DNA from: Bacteroidales bacterium
GTDB lineage: Bacteria; Bacteroidota; Bacteroidia; Bacteroidales; Muribaculaceae
Assembly: GCA_004557385.1 (NCBI GenBank)
Contig: SFEA01000004.1
Span: 62,001 to 126,000 of the forward strand
Direction of reading: 5' to 3'
DNA length: 64,000 nucleotides
Part shown: in pieces, positions 8,832 through 18,563 of the stretch
Layout: every line of letters begins with the position of its first letter
Position numbering within the stretch: the first letter of the stretch is position 1
The notes under the pieces: generated by a model
Databases searched by the model: none
Told to the model about the DNA's origin: nothing
Seen by the model: the letters and a program-made list of their open reading frames with translations, nothing else
Position numbers and translations under genes: made by a program

Positions 8832-10334
8832 TCAGCCTACTTCGGCAAGGAGTTTCTTACCCTTTTCGATAGCCTCGTCGATAGTGCCCACGTTAAGGAA
8901 TGCTTGCTCAGGATACTCATCCATTTCGCCGCTAAGAATCATCTTGAAGCCGCGGATGGTTTCGCTAAGCGGCACCATCACACCTGGCAGACCGGTGAAT
9001 TGCTCGGCAACGAAGAACGGTTGCGAGAGGAAACGCTGTGCACGGCGTGCGCGCGAAACCACCAGCTTATCGTCGTCGCTCAATTCATCCACACCAAGAA
9101 TGGCAATGATGTCCTGCAACTCGTTGTACTTCTGCAGCAGCTGCTTAACCGCCTGCGCCACCTGATAATGCTCCTCGCCGATGATGTTCGGGTCGAGGAT
9201 ACGCGAGGTGGAGTCGAGCGGGTCGACAGCCGGATAGATGCCAAGCTCGGCAATCTTACGGCTAAGCACCGTGGTGGCATCGAGGAAGCTGAACGTGGTT
9301 GCCGGAGCCGGGTCGGTCAAGTCGTCAGCAGGCACATAGATTGCCTGCACCGATGTGATACTACCCTGCTTGGTGGAAGTGATACGTTCCTGCAAAGCAC
9401 CCATTTCCGAAGCCAATGTTGGCTGATAACCCACAGCCGACGGCATACGTCCCAGCAACGCCGAAACCTCCGAACCAGCCTGTGTGAAGCGGAAAATGTT
9501 GTCGATAAACAGAAGGATATCCTTACCGCCGCCGTCTTGGTCGCGGAACTGCTCGGCAACCGTAAGACCCGACAAAGCCACACGCAGACGAGCGCCCGGC
9601 GGTTCATTCATCTGACCAAACACCAGAGCAGCCTGCGATTGTGCCACTTGGTCCATGTCGACGTCGTCGATGTTCCATTCGCCCTTTTCAAGACCTTCGG
9701 CAAACTTGTCGCCATACTTGATAACGCCGCTTTCAATCATTTCGCGCAGCAAGTCGTTACCCTCGCGAGTGCGTTCGCCCACGCCGGTAAATACCGAGAA
9801 TCCGTTGTGTCCGTGCGCAATGTTATGGATAAGCTCCATAATAAGCACCGTCTTACCCACACCGGCACCGCCAAACAAACCAATCTTACCGCCCTTGCTG
9901 TATGGCTCGAGCAGGTCGATTACCTTGATGCCGGTGAACAAGATTTCCGACGAGATAGTCAAATCGGAAAACGTAGGAGCAGGCTGGTGAATTGCACGAC
10001 GTTTTTCATCGGCAATCGGCGCCAAGTGGTCGATTGGTTCACCCACTACATTGAGCAGACGACCCTTCACTTGGTTGCCTGTAGGCACCGAAATCGGTTG
10101 ACCCACATTCACCACCTTCATACCGCGCTGCAAACCGTCGGTACTTTCCATAGCCACGGCGCGCACGGTATCTTCACCAATGTGCTGTTCAACTTCAAGA
10201 ATCAGCTCAGAGCCATCGGCCTTTGGCACTTTCAAGGCGGTATAGATGGCTGGAACCTCGTTGCCTTCGCCTTCAAAAGCCACGTCGACAACAGGTCCGA
10301 TTACCTGAGTGATTATTCCATATTTCTCGTTCAT
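8832..10334 (-). CDS. atpD: ATP synthase F1 beta subunit
   Basis: Catalytic subunit of F1, 500 residues. The Walker A motif GGAGVGKTV, the catalytic GVGERTREGNDL (with its glutamate) and the DELSDDDKLVV region are all present. It is the first gene of the atp set and begins only 45 bases after the nuoH stop; I see no good promoter element in that gap. Transcription of the atp genes from the nuo promoter is therefore plausible. Confidence 0.98.
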   Translation of the reverse strand: MNEKYGIITQVIGPVVDVAFEGEGNEVPAIYTALKVPKADGSELILEVEQHIGEDTVRAVAMESTDGLQRGMKVVNVGQPISVPTGNQVKGRLLNVVGEPIDHLAPIADEKRRAIHQPAPTFSDLTISSEILFTGIKVIDLLEPYSKGGKIGLFGGAGVGKTVLIMELIHNIAHGHNGFSVFTGVGERTREGNDLLREMIESGVIKYGDKFAEGLEKGEWNIDDVDMDQVAQSQAALVFGQMNEPPGARLRVALSGLTVAEQFRDQDGGGKDILLFIDNIFRFTQAGSEVSALLGRMPSAVGYQPTLASEMGALQERITSTKQGSITSVQAIYVPADDLTDPAPATTFSFLDATTVLSRKIAELGIYPAVDPLDSTSRILDPNIIGEEHYQVAQAVKQLLQKYNELQDIIAILGVDELSDDDKLVVSRARRAQRFLSQPFFVAEQFTGLPGVMVPLSETIRGFKMILSGEMDEYPEQAFLNVGTIDEAIEKGKKLLAEVG

Positions 10335-10379
10335 AATATGTGTGATATATCTTTTTTTTAGAACTTAATCATCTAAAAA

Positions 10380-11456
10380 TTAAAAGTGGAAACCGAGAGT
10401 TACGCACAACGCCATAACCACCAGATTCACCAAGCCTATCGGCATCAGATACTTCCATTCGAGTGCAAGCATTTGGTCGATGCGAACGCGTGGATAAGTC
10501 CAGCGAATCCAAATCAAAAGGAACGACACAAAGAATGCCTTACCCAGGAACCAAACTACCGATGGAATATAATCCATCACCGTGTTGAACGCATCCCAAC
10601 CCGGAATGTGCAGTGGCATCCAACCGCCAAGGAACATCAACGAAGCAATGCCCGACACGATGAACAGGTTAAGGTATTCAGCCAAATAGAAAAATCCGAA
10701 GTGAATGCCCGAATACTCGGTGTGATAGCCGGCTGTAAGCTCGTGCTCAGCCTCAGGCATGTCAAATGGGCCACGGTTGGTTTCGGCATTTGCGGCAATC
10801 AGATAGATGATGAACGCAATCACTGCCGGAATATGGCCGCGGAAAATGAGCCAGCCGTCGGTTTGAGCCTCAACGATGCCGGTAACCGACAATGTGCCGG
10901 TGAGAAGCACCATGGTGAGGATTGAAATGCCAATCGACAATTCGTAGCTAATCATCTGCGCGCCACTACGCATGGCACCGATGAGCGAATATTTGTTGTT
11001 GCTCGACCATCCTGCAAGCAGAATACCGATAACGCCAATCGACGATGCTGCAATCATGAAGAACACGCCAATGTTGAAGTCAATCACCTGAAGGCCGTTG
11101 CCCCAAGGCAGGTTGGCAAACACAAGCATCGAAGCAATAATCACCAAGTAAGGTGCCAAAGCAAACAAGAACTTATCGGTGTTCTTGAGGGCAATGAGCT
11201 CCTTGATGAGAATCTTAAACACGTCGGCAAACACCTGAATAGTGCCCCACGGACCCACACGCATCGGGCCAAGGCGGCATTGAATCCATCCACACAGCTT
11301 ACGCTCATAGAAGATGTAGAACATTGCAAGCACCGAGTAGAGCAACAGCAGCACCACAAGCACCAGCACACTTTCCACGCACACTGTAAGCCATCCGGGC
11401 AGGAAGCTATTCAGCAAATCGTTAATCCAGTTTGTAACTATACCAAAGTCAAACAT
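10380..11456 (-). CDS. nuoH: NADH-quinone oxidoreductase subunit H
   Basis: Membrane subunit that forms the quinone chamber of complex I, 358 residues with about eight hydrophobic segments. The family signatures are clear: YERKLCGWIQCRLGP near residue 50, and AETNRGPFDMPEAEHELTAG followed by YHTEYSG in the second half. It is followed by atpD and not by nuoI, its usual neighbour. Confidence 0.97.
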   Translation of the reverse strand: MFDFGIVTNWINDLLNSFLPGWLTVCVESVLVLVVLLLLYSVLAMFYIFYERKLCGWIQCRLGPMRVGPWGTIQVFADVFKILIKELIALKNTDKFLFALAPYLVIIASMLVFANLPWGNGLQVIDFNIGVFFMIAASSIGVIGILLAGWSSNNKYSLIGAMRSGAQMISYELSIGISILTMVLLTGTLSVTGIVEAQTDGWLIFRGHIPAVIAFIIYLIAANAETNRGPFDMPEAEHELTAGYHTEYSGIHFGFFYLAEYLNLFIVSGIASLMFLGGWMPLHIPGWDAFNTVMDYIPSVVWFLGKAFFVSFLLIWIRWTYPRVRIDQMLALEWKYLMPIGLVNLVVMALCVTLGFHF

Positions 11457-11487
11457 ATTTATTTCTTTTGATTTCTAAGCGTTATTA

Positions 11488-13116
11488 TTATCGGTCAATA
11501 TCGGGTATCACATAGTCGAGTGCGGCGCCTATGGTGATAAGGTCGGCAATCATGTGTCCTTGGCAGCACTTGTCCATCACGCCCACCAAGTTGAAGCATG
11601 GGCTTTGGAAGTGCATGCGATAAGGCGATTTGCCGCCGTCGCTCTCGATATAAACGCCAAACACGCCACGGCTTGCTTCCACCTCCTGATACCAGCGGCC
11701 TGCAGGCAACTTAATCACCTTAGGCACCTTGGCGCAGATTTCACCTTCAGGAATGTTGTCGATGAGTTGTTCAAGAATCTTGAGGCTCTCTTCGATTTCA
11801 TCGAGGCGGTTGAGATAGCGGTCGTAGCAGTCGCCGTTGGTGCGCACAATCTCATTGAAGTTGAGTTCGCTGTAGATTGAATAAGGGCGGTGCTTGCGAA
11901 TGTCGCATGCAAAGCCCGAAGCGCGACCCGAAGGACCGGTTACGGCGTAGTTGATGGCATCTTCGCGCGAAAGTTCGCCAATGCCAATCATACGGTTGCG
12001 GGCAATCACGTTGCCGGTGTAAAGCTTGTGATATTCCTTCAATGCCTTACGCATACGCGGAATGAACGCCTTCACGTCGTTCTGGAAATCTTCGTGGAGG
12101 TCGGCAACCACGCCGCCAATCACGTTATAGTGAAGCGACATGCGCGCGCCACAAGTCTTTTCGAAGATGTCGAGAACAGCTTCGCGTTCGCGGAAGCCAT
12201 AGAAAAATGCTGTGGTAGCACCCATATCCATTGTCAAACAGCCGTACGACAACAGGTGTGAGCTGATGCGCATCAATTCGTCCATCATCACGCGAATCAC
12301 TTGTGCGCGGCGAGGCACCTCAATGCCCAGTGCCTTTTCGATGCACATGCACAGGCAGTGACGGTTTTGATGAGCGCTCATGTAGTCCATACGGTCGGGG
12401 AAGAATAGCGTTTGTTGGTAGGTCATGCCTTCGCACAGCTTTTCAATACCGCGGTGTATGTAACCCGACATCACATCAACCTTCTTGATGATTTCGCCGT
12501 TGAGCGAGGTGCGCAAGCGCATAACGCCATGAGTACTTGGGTGTTGCGGACCGAAGTTCACAACATATTCGTCTTCGCCAAACACCTTTTTGTCTACGCG
12601 GGTCACGTTGCCATCGGCATCTTCAACCATGGCAAAGGTGTCGTCCTCGTTTTCCTCAGGATTGAGGCGTATAGGGTTCAATTCGGGATTTGCATCATAA
12701 TCCTTGCGCAAAGGGTATCCCACCCAGTCGTTGCGCAGGAAGAAGCGGCGCATATCGGGGTGATTGATGAACTTAATGCCAAAGAAATCATACACTTCAC
12801 GTTCCTGGAAGTTGGCTACGCCCCAAATGTCGCTTACGGTGTGAATCATCGGGTTTTCGCGGTCAGCCACAGCCACCTTCACGGCAATCATCTGCCAATT
12901 AGCTGTAGAAGTGAGATAGTACACCACGCCAAGAGCATCTTTCCAGTCCATACCCACAACAGCAGTGAGCATGTCGAATTGCAAATCGGCATCTTCCTTC
13001 AACGCCTTTGCAAGAGAATGCCACTCTTTTTCCTCGACAGTCACCACAAGGCGGTCGCCTTCTTCGAAGGTTGCCGACGGACAAAGCGCGCTGATTTTTT
13101 CTTGTATATTTGCCAT
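11488..13116 (-). CDS. nuoCD: NADH-quinone oxidoreductase fused subunit C/D
   Basis: Fusion of two peripheral-arm subunits, 542 residues. The N-terminal part (about 1-165) is NuoC-like, with NFQEREVYDFFGIKFINHPD. After a charged linker, the NuoD part starts near VNFGPQHPSTHGVMRL and continues with GYIHRGIEKLCEGMTYQQ, ending in the conserved GAALDYVIPDIDR. This fused form is common in Bacteroidetes and enterobacteria. It is preceded by nuoB after 115 bases. Confidence 0.97.
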   Translation of the reverse strand: MANIQEKISALCPSATFEEGDRLVVTVEEKEWHSLAKALKEDADLQFDMLTAVVGMDWKDALGVVYYLTSTANWQMIAVKVAVADRENPMIHTVSDIWGVANFQEREVYDFFGIKFINHPDMRRFFLRNDWVGYPLRKDYDANPELNPIRLNPEENEDDTFAMVEDADGNVTRVDKKVFGEDEYVVNFGPQHPSTHGVMRLRTSLNGEIIKKVDVMSGYIHRGIEKLCEGMTYQQTLFFPDRMDYMSAHQNRHCLCMCIEKALGIEVPRRAQVIRVMMDELMRISSHLLSYGCLTMDMGATTAFFYGFREREAVLDIFEKTCGARMSLHYNVIGGVVADLHEDFQNDVKAFIPRMRKALKEYHKLYTGNVIARNRMIGIGELSREDAINYAVTGPSGRASGFACDIRKHRPYSIYSELNFNEIVRTNGDCYDRYLNRLDEIEESLKILEQLIDNIPEGEICAKVPKVIKLPAGRWYQEVEASRGVFGVYIESDGGKSPYRMHFQSPCFNLVGVMDKCCQGHMIADLITIGAALDYVIPDIDR

Positions 13117-13231
13117 TATATATAAATATGTATATACTGTTATTGAAATTTCGTTATTGAATCAATCGTGTGATTGTGCAGTTTTTTGTATCTTGTTCTT
13201 TTTCTTTCGAACCAAACAACACCTTCACAAA

Positions 13232-13840
13232 TCACATCTGCTTGGCATCCTCGGGATGGCTTGCAAAGAAATTCTTGATTTTCTCCTGACGATTAGCTCC
13301 GCCGAAGAACTTCTGCACCTTGATTTTGCGTTGAAGCTGCATCAAGCCGTAGAACATAGCCTCGGGGCGTGGAGGGCAACCGGGCATATACACGTCAACC
13401 GGAAGAATCTTGTCGACGCCCGGCAGAACGCAATACGAATTTTTGAACGGACCGCCCGAAACGGCGCAACCACCGCAAGCAATCACATATTTTGGCTCGG
13501 CAAGCTGCTCATACAAGCGGCGCACTGCCGGTGCCATGCGGTGAACGATTGTGCCCTGAACCATGATATAGTCGGCTTGGCGTGGCGAGTTTCGTGCCAC
13601 CTCAAATCCGAAGCGTGCCATGTCGTAGCGCGCTGCACCCAATGCCATAAACTCGATGGCGCAGCAGCTCGTACCAAAGCACAATGGCCACAACGAATTG
13701 GCGCGGCCCCAGTTAATCAACTCGTCCAATTTGCCGACAACAACGTTTGTTCCGGCTGCTTTCAATTCTGCTACGAGGCTTTCAATGTACTCATTGTCCT
13801 TGAAGTCCTCATACTTCATGCTTTTGATGTTTACTCCCAT
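13232..13840 (-). CDS. nuoB: NADH-quinone oxidoreductase subunit B
   Basis: Holds the terminal 4Fe-4S cluster N2 that passes electrons to quinone. Cluster ligands are visible in LCFGTSCCAIEFM, CGGCAVSGG and MPGCPPRPEA. I chose the ATG at 13840 (202 residues, MGVNIKSMKYEDF) over the longer frame from 13951, because that upstream part overlaps nuoA by over 100 bases and reads poorly. The 13840 start has an AAAGGAG ribosome-binding sequence just upstream and overlaps the nuoA stop by 10 bases, a typical coupling arrangement. Confidence 0.95.
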   Translation of the reverse strand: MGVNIKSMKYEDFKDNEYIESLVAELKAAGTNVVVGKLDELINWGRANSLWPLCFGTSCCAIEFMALGAARYDMARFGFEVARNSPRQADYIMVQGTIVHRMAPAVRRLYEQLAEPKYVIACGGCAVSGGPFKNSYCVLPGVDKILPVDVYMPGCPPRPEAMFYGLMQLQRKIKVQKFFGGANRQEKIKNFFASHPEDAKQM

Positions 13841-14205
13841 TTCAGTGCTCCTTTCCGCCATGCATAGGCAAGTCCTAATACCAATATTACCAAAAATACT
13901 CCGACGCTCAAAAGACCGGTAGAACCAATCTTGCTGCATACTGTTGCCCATGGGAACAGGAACACAGTTTCAACGTCGAACATCAAGAACAGAATTGCAA
14001 ACAAATAGTAGCCTGCCTTGAATTGAATCATTGACTCACCACGTGTAGGGATACCGCACTCGTATGGGTCCGATTTCATCGAAGTGAACGAGCGGGGTCC
14101 GATAAGCTTGGCAATGAGTAGGGCTGCAAACACCAGCAAAACGCCAGTCAACACTGCAACCACCATCATCGTTGTGCTTGAGATTCCGAATACTGCTGAT
14201 TCCAT
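13831..14205 (-). CDS. nuoA: NADH-quinone oxidoreductase subunit A
   Basis: First gene of the nuo-atp-nuo operon, 124 residues with three membrane segments. The conserved loop KSDPYECGIPTRGES with its cysteine, and the FDVETVFLFPWA motif of the second helix, are both present. Its stop codon lies inside the start of nuoB. The promoter candidate is about 330 bases upstream. Confidence 0.96.
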   Translation of the reverse strand: MESAVFGISSTTMMVVAVLTGVLLVFAALLIAKLIGPRSFTSMKSDPYECGIPTRGESMIQFKAGYYLFAILFLMFDVETVFLFPWATVCSKIGSTGLLSVGVFLVILVLGLAYAWRKGALKWE

Positions 14206-14534
14206 AAATTATTTTAAATTATTAATTTTATTTTCTTTACTCGTTAATCTTTTTTAGACGTCCTTTTCAAAAAGTGCAATGAGCCGAACCTGCCACGTTT
14301 CCTATAGCCCGATTCAAGCCCATTTAACCTCGTTGTCTCCTCCATTTGAATGCATTGCTTGCACCGAATTCCGTTCACACAAAACCGCCACAAACGCCTC
14401 ATGGCATCTGCTTGTTGCACAATAGGTTTGTTTCGACAGTCGTTTCACGTTACTTTAGTGCTATAGACCTACAATTCAACAGGTTAACTTATACAGTTCG
14501 CAAAAGTGCACAATTTAGGCATACTTATGCAATG

Positions 14535-14564
14535 CAAAGATACTAAATTCTTTTCGGTTAACAA
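14535..14564 (-). promoter_or_regulatory. promoter of the nuo-atp operon
   Basis: On the minus strand this reads TTG, 19 bases, then TATCTTTG, matching the Bacteroidetes -33/-7 consensus at both elements and in spacing. Transcription would start near 14528, leaving about 320 untranslated bases before nuoA. Confidence 0.7.
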
Positions 14565-14733
14565 TTATAAAGCACCTTAAAAATAAGCACAAAATGTCGT
14601 TATTTGCGCACAATTTTTCCACAAAACTCCCCTCGGCGCTTCTCGCAAGCGCAGCACAACAGGCTCGGCTGTAGGGCAAAGCATCACTACAATATCACAA
14701 CATTTAGTGATTGCCCGGGCAAACCGGGTTTAT

Positions 14734-14741
14734 TAGCTTTG
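14734..14741 (+). promoter_or_regulatory. -7 element TAGCTTTG before the TonB receptor gene
   Basis: TAGCTTTG matches the TAnnTTTG consensus, with a TTG at 14711-14713 about 20 bases upstream. It ends only 4 bases before the ATG at 14746, so the transcript would be leaderless or nearly so. Confidence 0.45.
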
Positions 14742-14745
14742 CATC

Positions 14746-16874
14746 ATGAAAAAATCAATCGCAAAAAGCGCTTTATTCACGATATTTTCGGCAATGGCCA
14801 CCATAGCAGCCAGTGCCGTGCCGGCTGTTGCGCCCGACACCGTGGTAGACCTCAGCCCCATCTCAATCACTGCCATCAAACAGGGCAACAACCTGCGCAA
14901 CCAAGCCATCGCGGCAACGGTAATCGACCGTCGCGAAGCAGAACGCAGCCACATTTTCTCGGCAAAATCGGCAAGCGAAATAGCTCCGAATGTGCTCATC
15001 CCCGACTACGGTTCGCGCATCACCTCCACGATATATGTGCGCGGACTGGGCTCGCGCATCGACCAACCCGTGGTGGGATTGAACGTCGACAACGTGCCCA
15101 TTCTCAACAAAAACAACTACGACTTCGACATTGCCGACATCAGTCGCGTAGAAATGATACGCGGTCCGCAAAGCTCGCTGTTTGGCCGCAACACCATGGG
15201 TGGCGTGTTCAACATCTACACCCTTTCTCCACTCTCCTATCAAGGCACGCGGCTCATGGCTGAATACGGCACGGGCAACACCATGCGCTTTTCAGCCGGG
15301 CATTATTTCAATTCGTCGGACGGCTTTTTCACCAACGAATTCAACGGCGAAAACTGCGACTGGGAGCGTCAGGGCAGTGGCCGCATCAAGGTGGAATACG
15401 ATGGCGGCAACGGCTTCGTTATGGAGAATGTGGCTGCGCTGTCGGTGACGCGGCAAGGCGGCTACCCCTACCGGTTTATCGACACCGGAGCCATTAGCTA
15501 CAACGACACCTGCTTCTACAGGCGCACCACCCTTACAACATGACGCTCGACCAAGATTTTCTGCCCACCGACTATTTCACCCTCACCCAAGCCAACCGCG
15601 AATATTCGTTCACCGAGGACCTGATTGCGCGCGGCAACAAAACGGGAAAATACAACTGGCTTGCGGGTCTCTTTGCCTTCTATCGCCATGCCCGCATGAA
15701 CGCGCCCGTCACCTTCCTCAACACCGGAATAGCCGAATTAATCGAAGAAAAACGCAATCAAGCCAACCCCAACTACCCCATAGCATGGGACACCCGCAGC
15801 TTTCAGCTGGGCAGCCAATTCACCATGCCCAATTGGGGAATTGCATTCTACCACCAGTCGCAGCTCAACATCGGCAACTGGTGCCTGACTGCCGGAATAC
15901 GCGGCGACTACGAGCACTCCGGGCTGCGATTCCGCAGCTTCAGCAACACCGGCTATAACATCAACCACGTCCTGTCCGACGGTTCAATCGAACTTTTCCG
16001 GCACGACGACGTGAACATCGACGATTCGGGCAAGCTCGACAAATCGTTTTTCCAGATTCTACCGAAAGTTTCAGCCACCTACAACCTGCCTTCGCTCAAC
16101 AAATCGAGCATATATGCCTCGGTGTCGAAAGGCTACAAGGCTGGCGGATATAACACACAGATGTTCTCCGACGTGCTTCAGCAACGCATCATGGGCATGA
16201 TGGGCATAGGCATGAACTACGACGTCGACAAGATTGTGGGTTACAAGCCCGAAAAGGCTTGGACCGTTGAAGCCGGCAGCCACTTGGAGCTGAAAAACGG
16301 CGATTTAATCGCCGATTTTTCGCTATTCTACATCAACTGCACCGACCAGCAACTCACCACCTTCCCCGACGGCACCACCACCGGACGCGTGATGACCAAC
16401 GCCGGCAAGTCGCGCAGTCTGGGATGCGAATTGTCGGTTAAGGCACAAATCACCAAACGCTTTGGCATGTCGGCAAGCTACGGCTTCACCGACGCCCGTT
16501 TTGTGGAATACAACAACGGCAAGCAAGACCTTGCCGACAAAGTACTGCCCTACGCCCCTCGCAACACCATCTACGGCGAAGCGTTCTACGTGATTCCCGT
16601 GGGCACGTCGCTGGTGCGCAACATATCGCTCAATGTCAATGCCAAAGCCCTCGGCAAAATCTATTGGAACGAAGCCAACACCCACGAGCAAAACCTCTAC
16701 GCACTGCTTGGTGCACAGGTGCAAATCGACGGCCGCCACTATTCCCTCAACATCTGGGGCAAGAACCTCACCGACACCGGCTACGGCACATTCTACTTTG
16801 TGTCGATTAACCACGGATTTGTTCAGCAAGGCCGCCCACGCCAGATTGGCGCAACACTGCGATATTTCTTCTGA
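14746..16874 (+). pseudogene. TonB-dependent outer-membrane receptor, frameshifted
   Basis: Outer-membrane receptor for an unknown (probably siderophore-like or cofactor) ligand. The first part (14746-15543) has a signal peptide, a plug domain (RQ-like NNLRNQAIAATVIDRREAE, then VRGLGSRIDQPVVGLNVDNV and IRGPQSSLFGRNTMGG) and the first barrel strands, then stops at FYRRTTLTT. The second part (15540-16874, another frame) resumes with MTLDQDFLPTDYFTLTQ and runs to an aromatic C-terminus (LRYFF). From memory of related Bacteroides receptors, about 25-30 residues normally lie between these two points. A simple one-base error would therefore not restore the gene. It could be a true pseudogene or a mis-assembly. 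Confidence 0.8.
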
Positions 16875-16944
16875 CAAACCCACCTCACATTTTTTCTCGT
16901 GAAAACAAATATTTAATTAAAACATAAAAAACAAATTTGAAACT

Positions 16945-17763
16945 ATGACAACAAAAATTCTATCACTCCTTGCAGTAGCAGCCATAGCAATGGGTTTTGC
17001 TTCATGCAGCGAAAAAAATGAAGAACAAACAATGAGCATCAACGACGAAGTGCTGGTAACCAGTTCACAAACCACCACTGCAGGCAAAATATACCTGAAG
17101 ATGAACATCACCGCTTCAACCATCGACATCACCATGCCGGTGGCAAACGGCAACAGCACTGTCGATGCCACCATCAAAGGGCTGCCGCTGACGTTCAGCA
17201 ACACCAAAGGCTACACCTTCTCGGCCACCAATGCCGACGCTGTTGACGGCTCGGGCAAGAGCCTCGGTGTGAAAATCAACAGCCTGAACGGGTTCCTGCA
17301 AATGTTCAACAACCCCGAAATCGAACAAAACATTGCCATCACCTACAACGTCGACGGCAAACCGGCTTTCGTGACACGCAAGAAAATTTCGCACGTCACA
17401 TCGTCCACAGTCACCGATTTCGGCCGAGGCACATTCGAGTGCAAAGATGCCACCTACATCATGACCCTCAACCCCGAAAAAGGCACAGCCAGCATCGAGA
17501 TTAACAACATCCAGTTCGTACAGCAGATGCCTACGCTCTCCGAAATCACCATCCCCGGAGCAACACTCGAAAGCACCTCAACCGGCTACCGCATCACTGC
17601 CGACGAGATTGTGCCCACAAGCGCCGACGTGCCTATGGACAACCGCACAATCACCAACCTCGACATCACCGTGAATGCCGGCGCCGGCACCTTCAGCGGC
17701 TCGTTCAACTGCATGGGCATGAGCTGCACCGTAACCGGTTCTACATCTCTTTCCAACGAATAA
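16945..17763 (+). CDS. putative secreted lipoprotein of unknown function
   Basis: 272 residues. The N-terminus MTTKILSLLAVAAIAMGFASC ends in a lipobox-like cysteine, so the mature protein is probably a lipoprotein, likely surface or periplasmic. The rest is rich in Thr/Ser/Asn and beta-strand-like, in what looks like two similar-sized beta domains (about residues 40-135 and 140-270). I do not recognise a motif with certainty; it resembles the calycin-like lipoproteins that accompany TonB receptors. It lies 70 bases after the receptor gene and may have served with it in uptake. Confidence 0.75.
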   Translation: MTTKILSLLAVAAIAMGFASCSEKNEEQTMSINDEVLVTSSQTTTAGKIYLKMNITASTIDITMPVANGNSTVDATIKGLPLTFSNTKGYTFSATNADAVDGSGKSLGVKINSLNGFLQMFNNPEIEQNIAITYNVDGKPAFVTRKKISHVTSSTVTDFGRGTFECKDATYIMTLNPEKGTASIEINNIQFVQQMPTLSEITIPGATLESTSTGYRITADEIVPTSADVPMDNRTITNLDITVNAGAGTFSGSFNCMGMSCTVTGSTSLSNE

Positions 17764-17790
17764 TAGTCGTCTCCCCTCTCGCTCACACTT

Positions 17791-17845
17791 GGCATCGCAT
17801 CGGAAGCCCCAAAAGGCAAAACCCGGTGCGATGCCACTTTGTTTT
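17791..17845 (+). terminator. intrinsic terminator after the lipoprotein gene
   Basis: GGCATCGCA (17791-17799) pairs perfectly with TGCGATGCC (17827-17835), followed by a T-rich stretch (CTTTGTTTT). It is 28 bases after the lipoprotein stop and separates that gene from the sigma-factor operon. Confidence 0.7.
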
Positions 17846-17972
17846 AACAACAACAGCGACACACAAACACCCTCACTTTTCATTAAAATTTTCAAAAAAT
17901 TATCACGCACTATGCCGTTTTGCTTTAATATGTGGAAAGAATAAATTAACTTAGCAAAAATTTTTGAATTAG

Positions 17973-18530
17973 ATGACATCGCGCAACACCTACAACGAAG
18001 AAGAAATCATCGAGCAGCTGCATGACCCCAAACACTGTCAGGCAGCTTTCGGCAAAGTAATAGAGCAATACTCACAAGGGCTCTATTGGCAGATTCGCCG
18101 TATGGTGTTCAATCACGACGATGCCAACGACATCCTTCAAAACACATTCCTGAAAGCATGGAGCAACATCGACAACTTCCGCGGCAATGCCAAACTGTCG
18201 ACGTGGCTCTACAAAATTGCAATCAACGAATCAATCACCTTCATCAACAAGGAGCGTGCCCGCAACGAAGCATCGATTGACGACGACTCGTTCCTGCTAA
18301 ACAACATCGAGAGCGACCAATATTTCGACGGCGACGAGGCGCAGGTGAAACTGCAACGCGCCATCAACAGCCTGCCCGAAAAACAGCGCCTCGTGTTCAA
18401 TATGCGCTACTACGACGAGATGAAATACGAAGACATGTCGGAAATTCTCGGCACATCGGTGGGCGCCCTCAAAGCCAGCTACCACCACGCCCTGAAAAAA
18501 ATTGAGGCTTTTTTTGAAGAAAACGATTAA
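17973..18530 (+). CDS. ECF-type RNA polymerase sigma factor
   Basis: 185 residues. Region 2 is seen in NHDDANDILQNTFLKAWSNI and FRGNAKLSTWLYKIAINE (about residues 48-90). Region 4 is the helix-turn-helix part near the C-terminus, LPEKQRLVFNMRYYDEM followed by EDMSEILGTSVGALKASYHHA. No sigma region 3 is present, as expected for the ECF class. It is followed by a small membrane protein and a Spy/CpxP-like gene at short spacing, which together suggest an envelope-stress regulon. Confidence 0.93.
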   Translation: MTSRNTYNEEEIIEQLHDPKHCQAAFGKVIEQYSQGLYWQIRRMVFNHDDANDILQNTFLKAWSNIDNFRGNAKLSTWLYKIAINESITFINKERARNEASIDDDSFLLNNIESDQYFDGDEAQVKLQRAINSLPEKQRLVFNMRYYDEMKYEDMSEILGTSVGALKASYHHALKKIEAFFEEND

Positions 18531-18563
18531 ACCTTTTCCACCTTCATCAGTCAAACAAGCGAA

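Larger units (their letters stand above)
14206..14745. other. 540-base divergent intergenic region upstream of nuoA and the TonB receptor
   Basis: I find no convincing gene here. It contains a strong minus-strand promoter candidate (14535-14564) that would give nuoA a leader of about 320 bases, and a plus-strand TAnnTTTG element (14734-14741) immediately before the receptor start. The leader has no riboswitch I recognise and no long open frame with coding character. Confidence 0.6.

Noticed and set aside
8649..10361. Long open frame (570 codons) on the plus strand opposite atpD
   Set aside because: It is antisense to a complete, highly conserved atpD and has no recognisable protein features; it follows from the codon composition of the real gene.
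13841..13951. Upstream extension of nuoB adding 37 residues
   Set aside because: It overlaps nuoA by over 100 bases and lacks homology; a strong ribosome-binding sequence supports the start at 13840.
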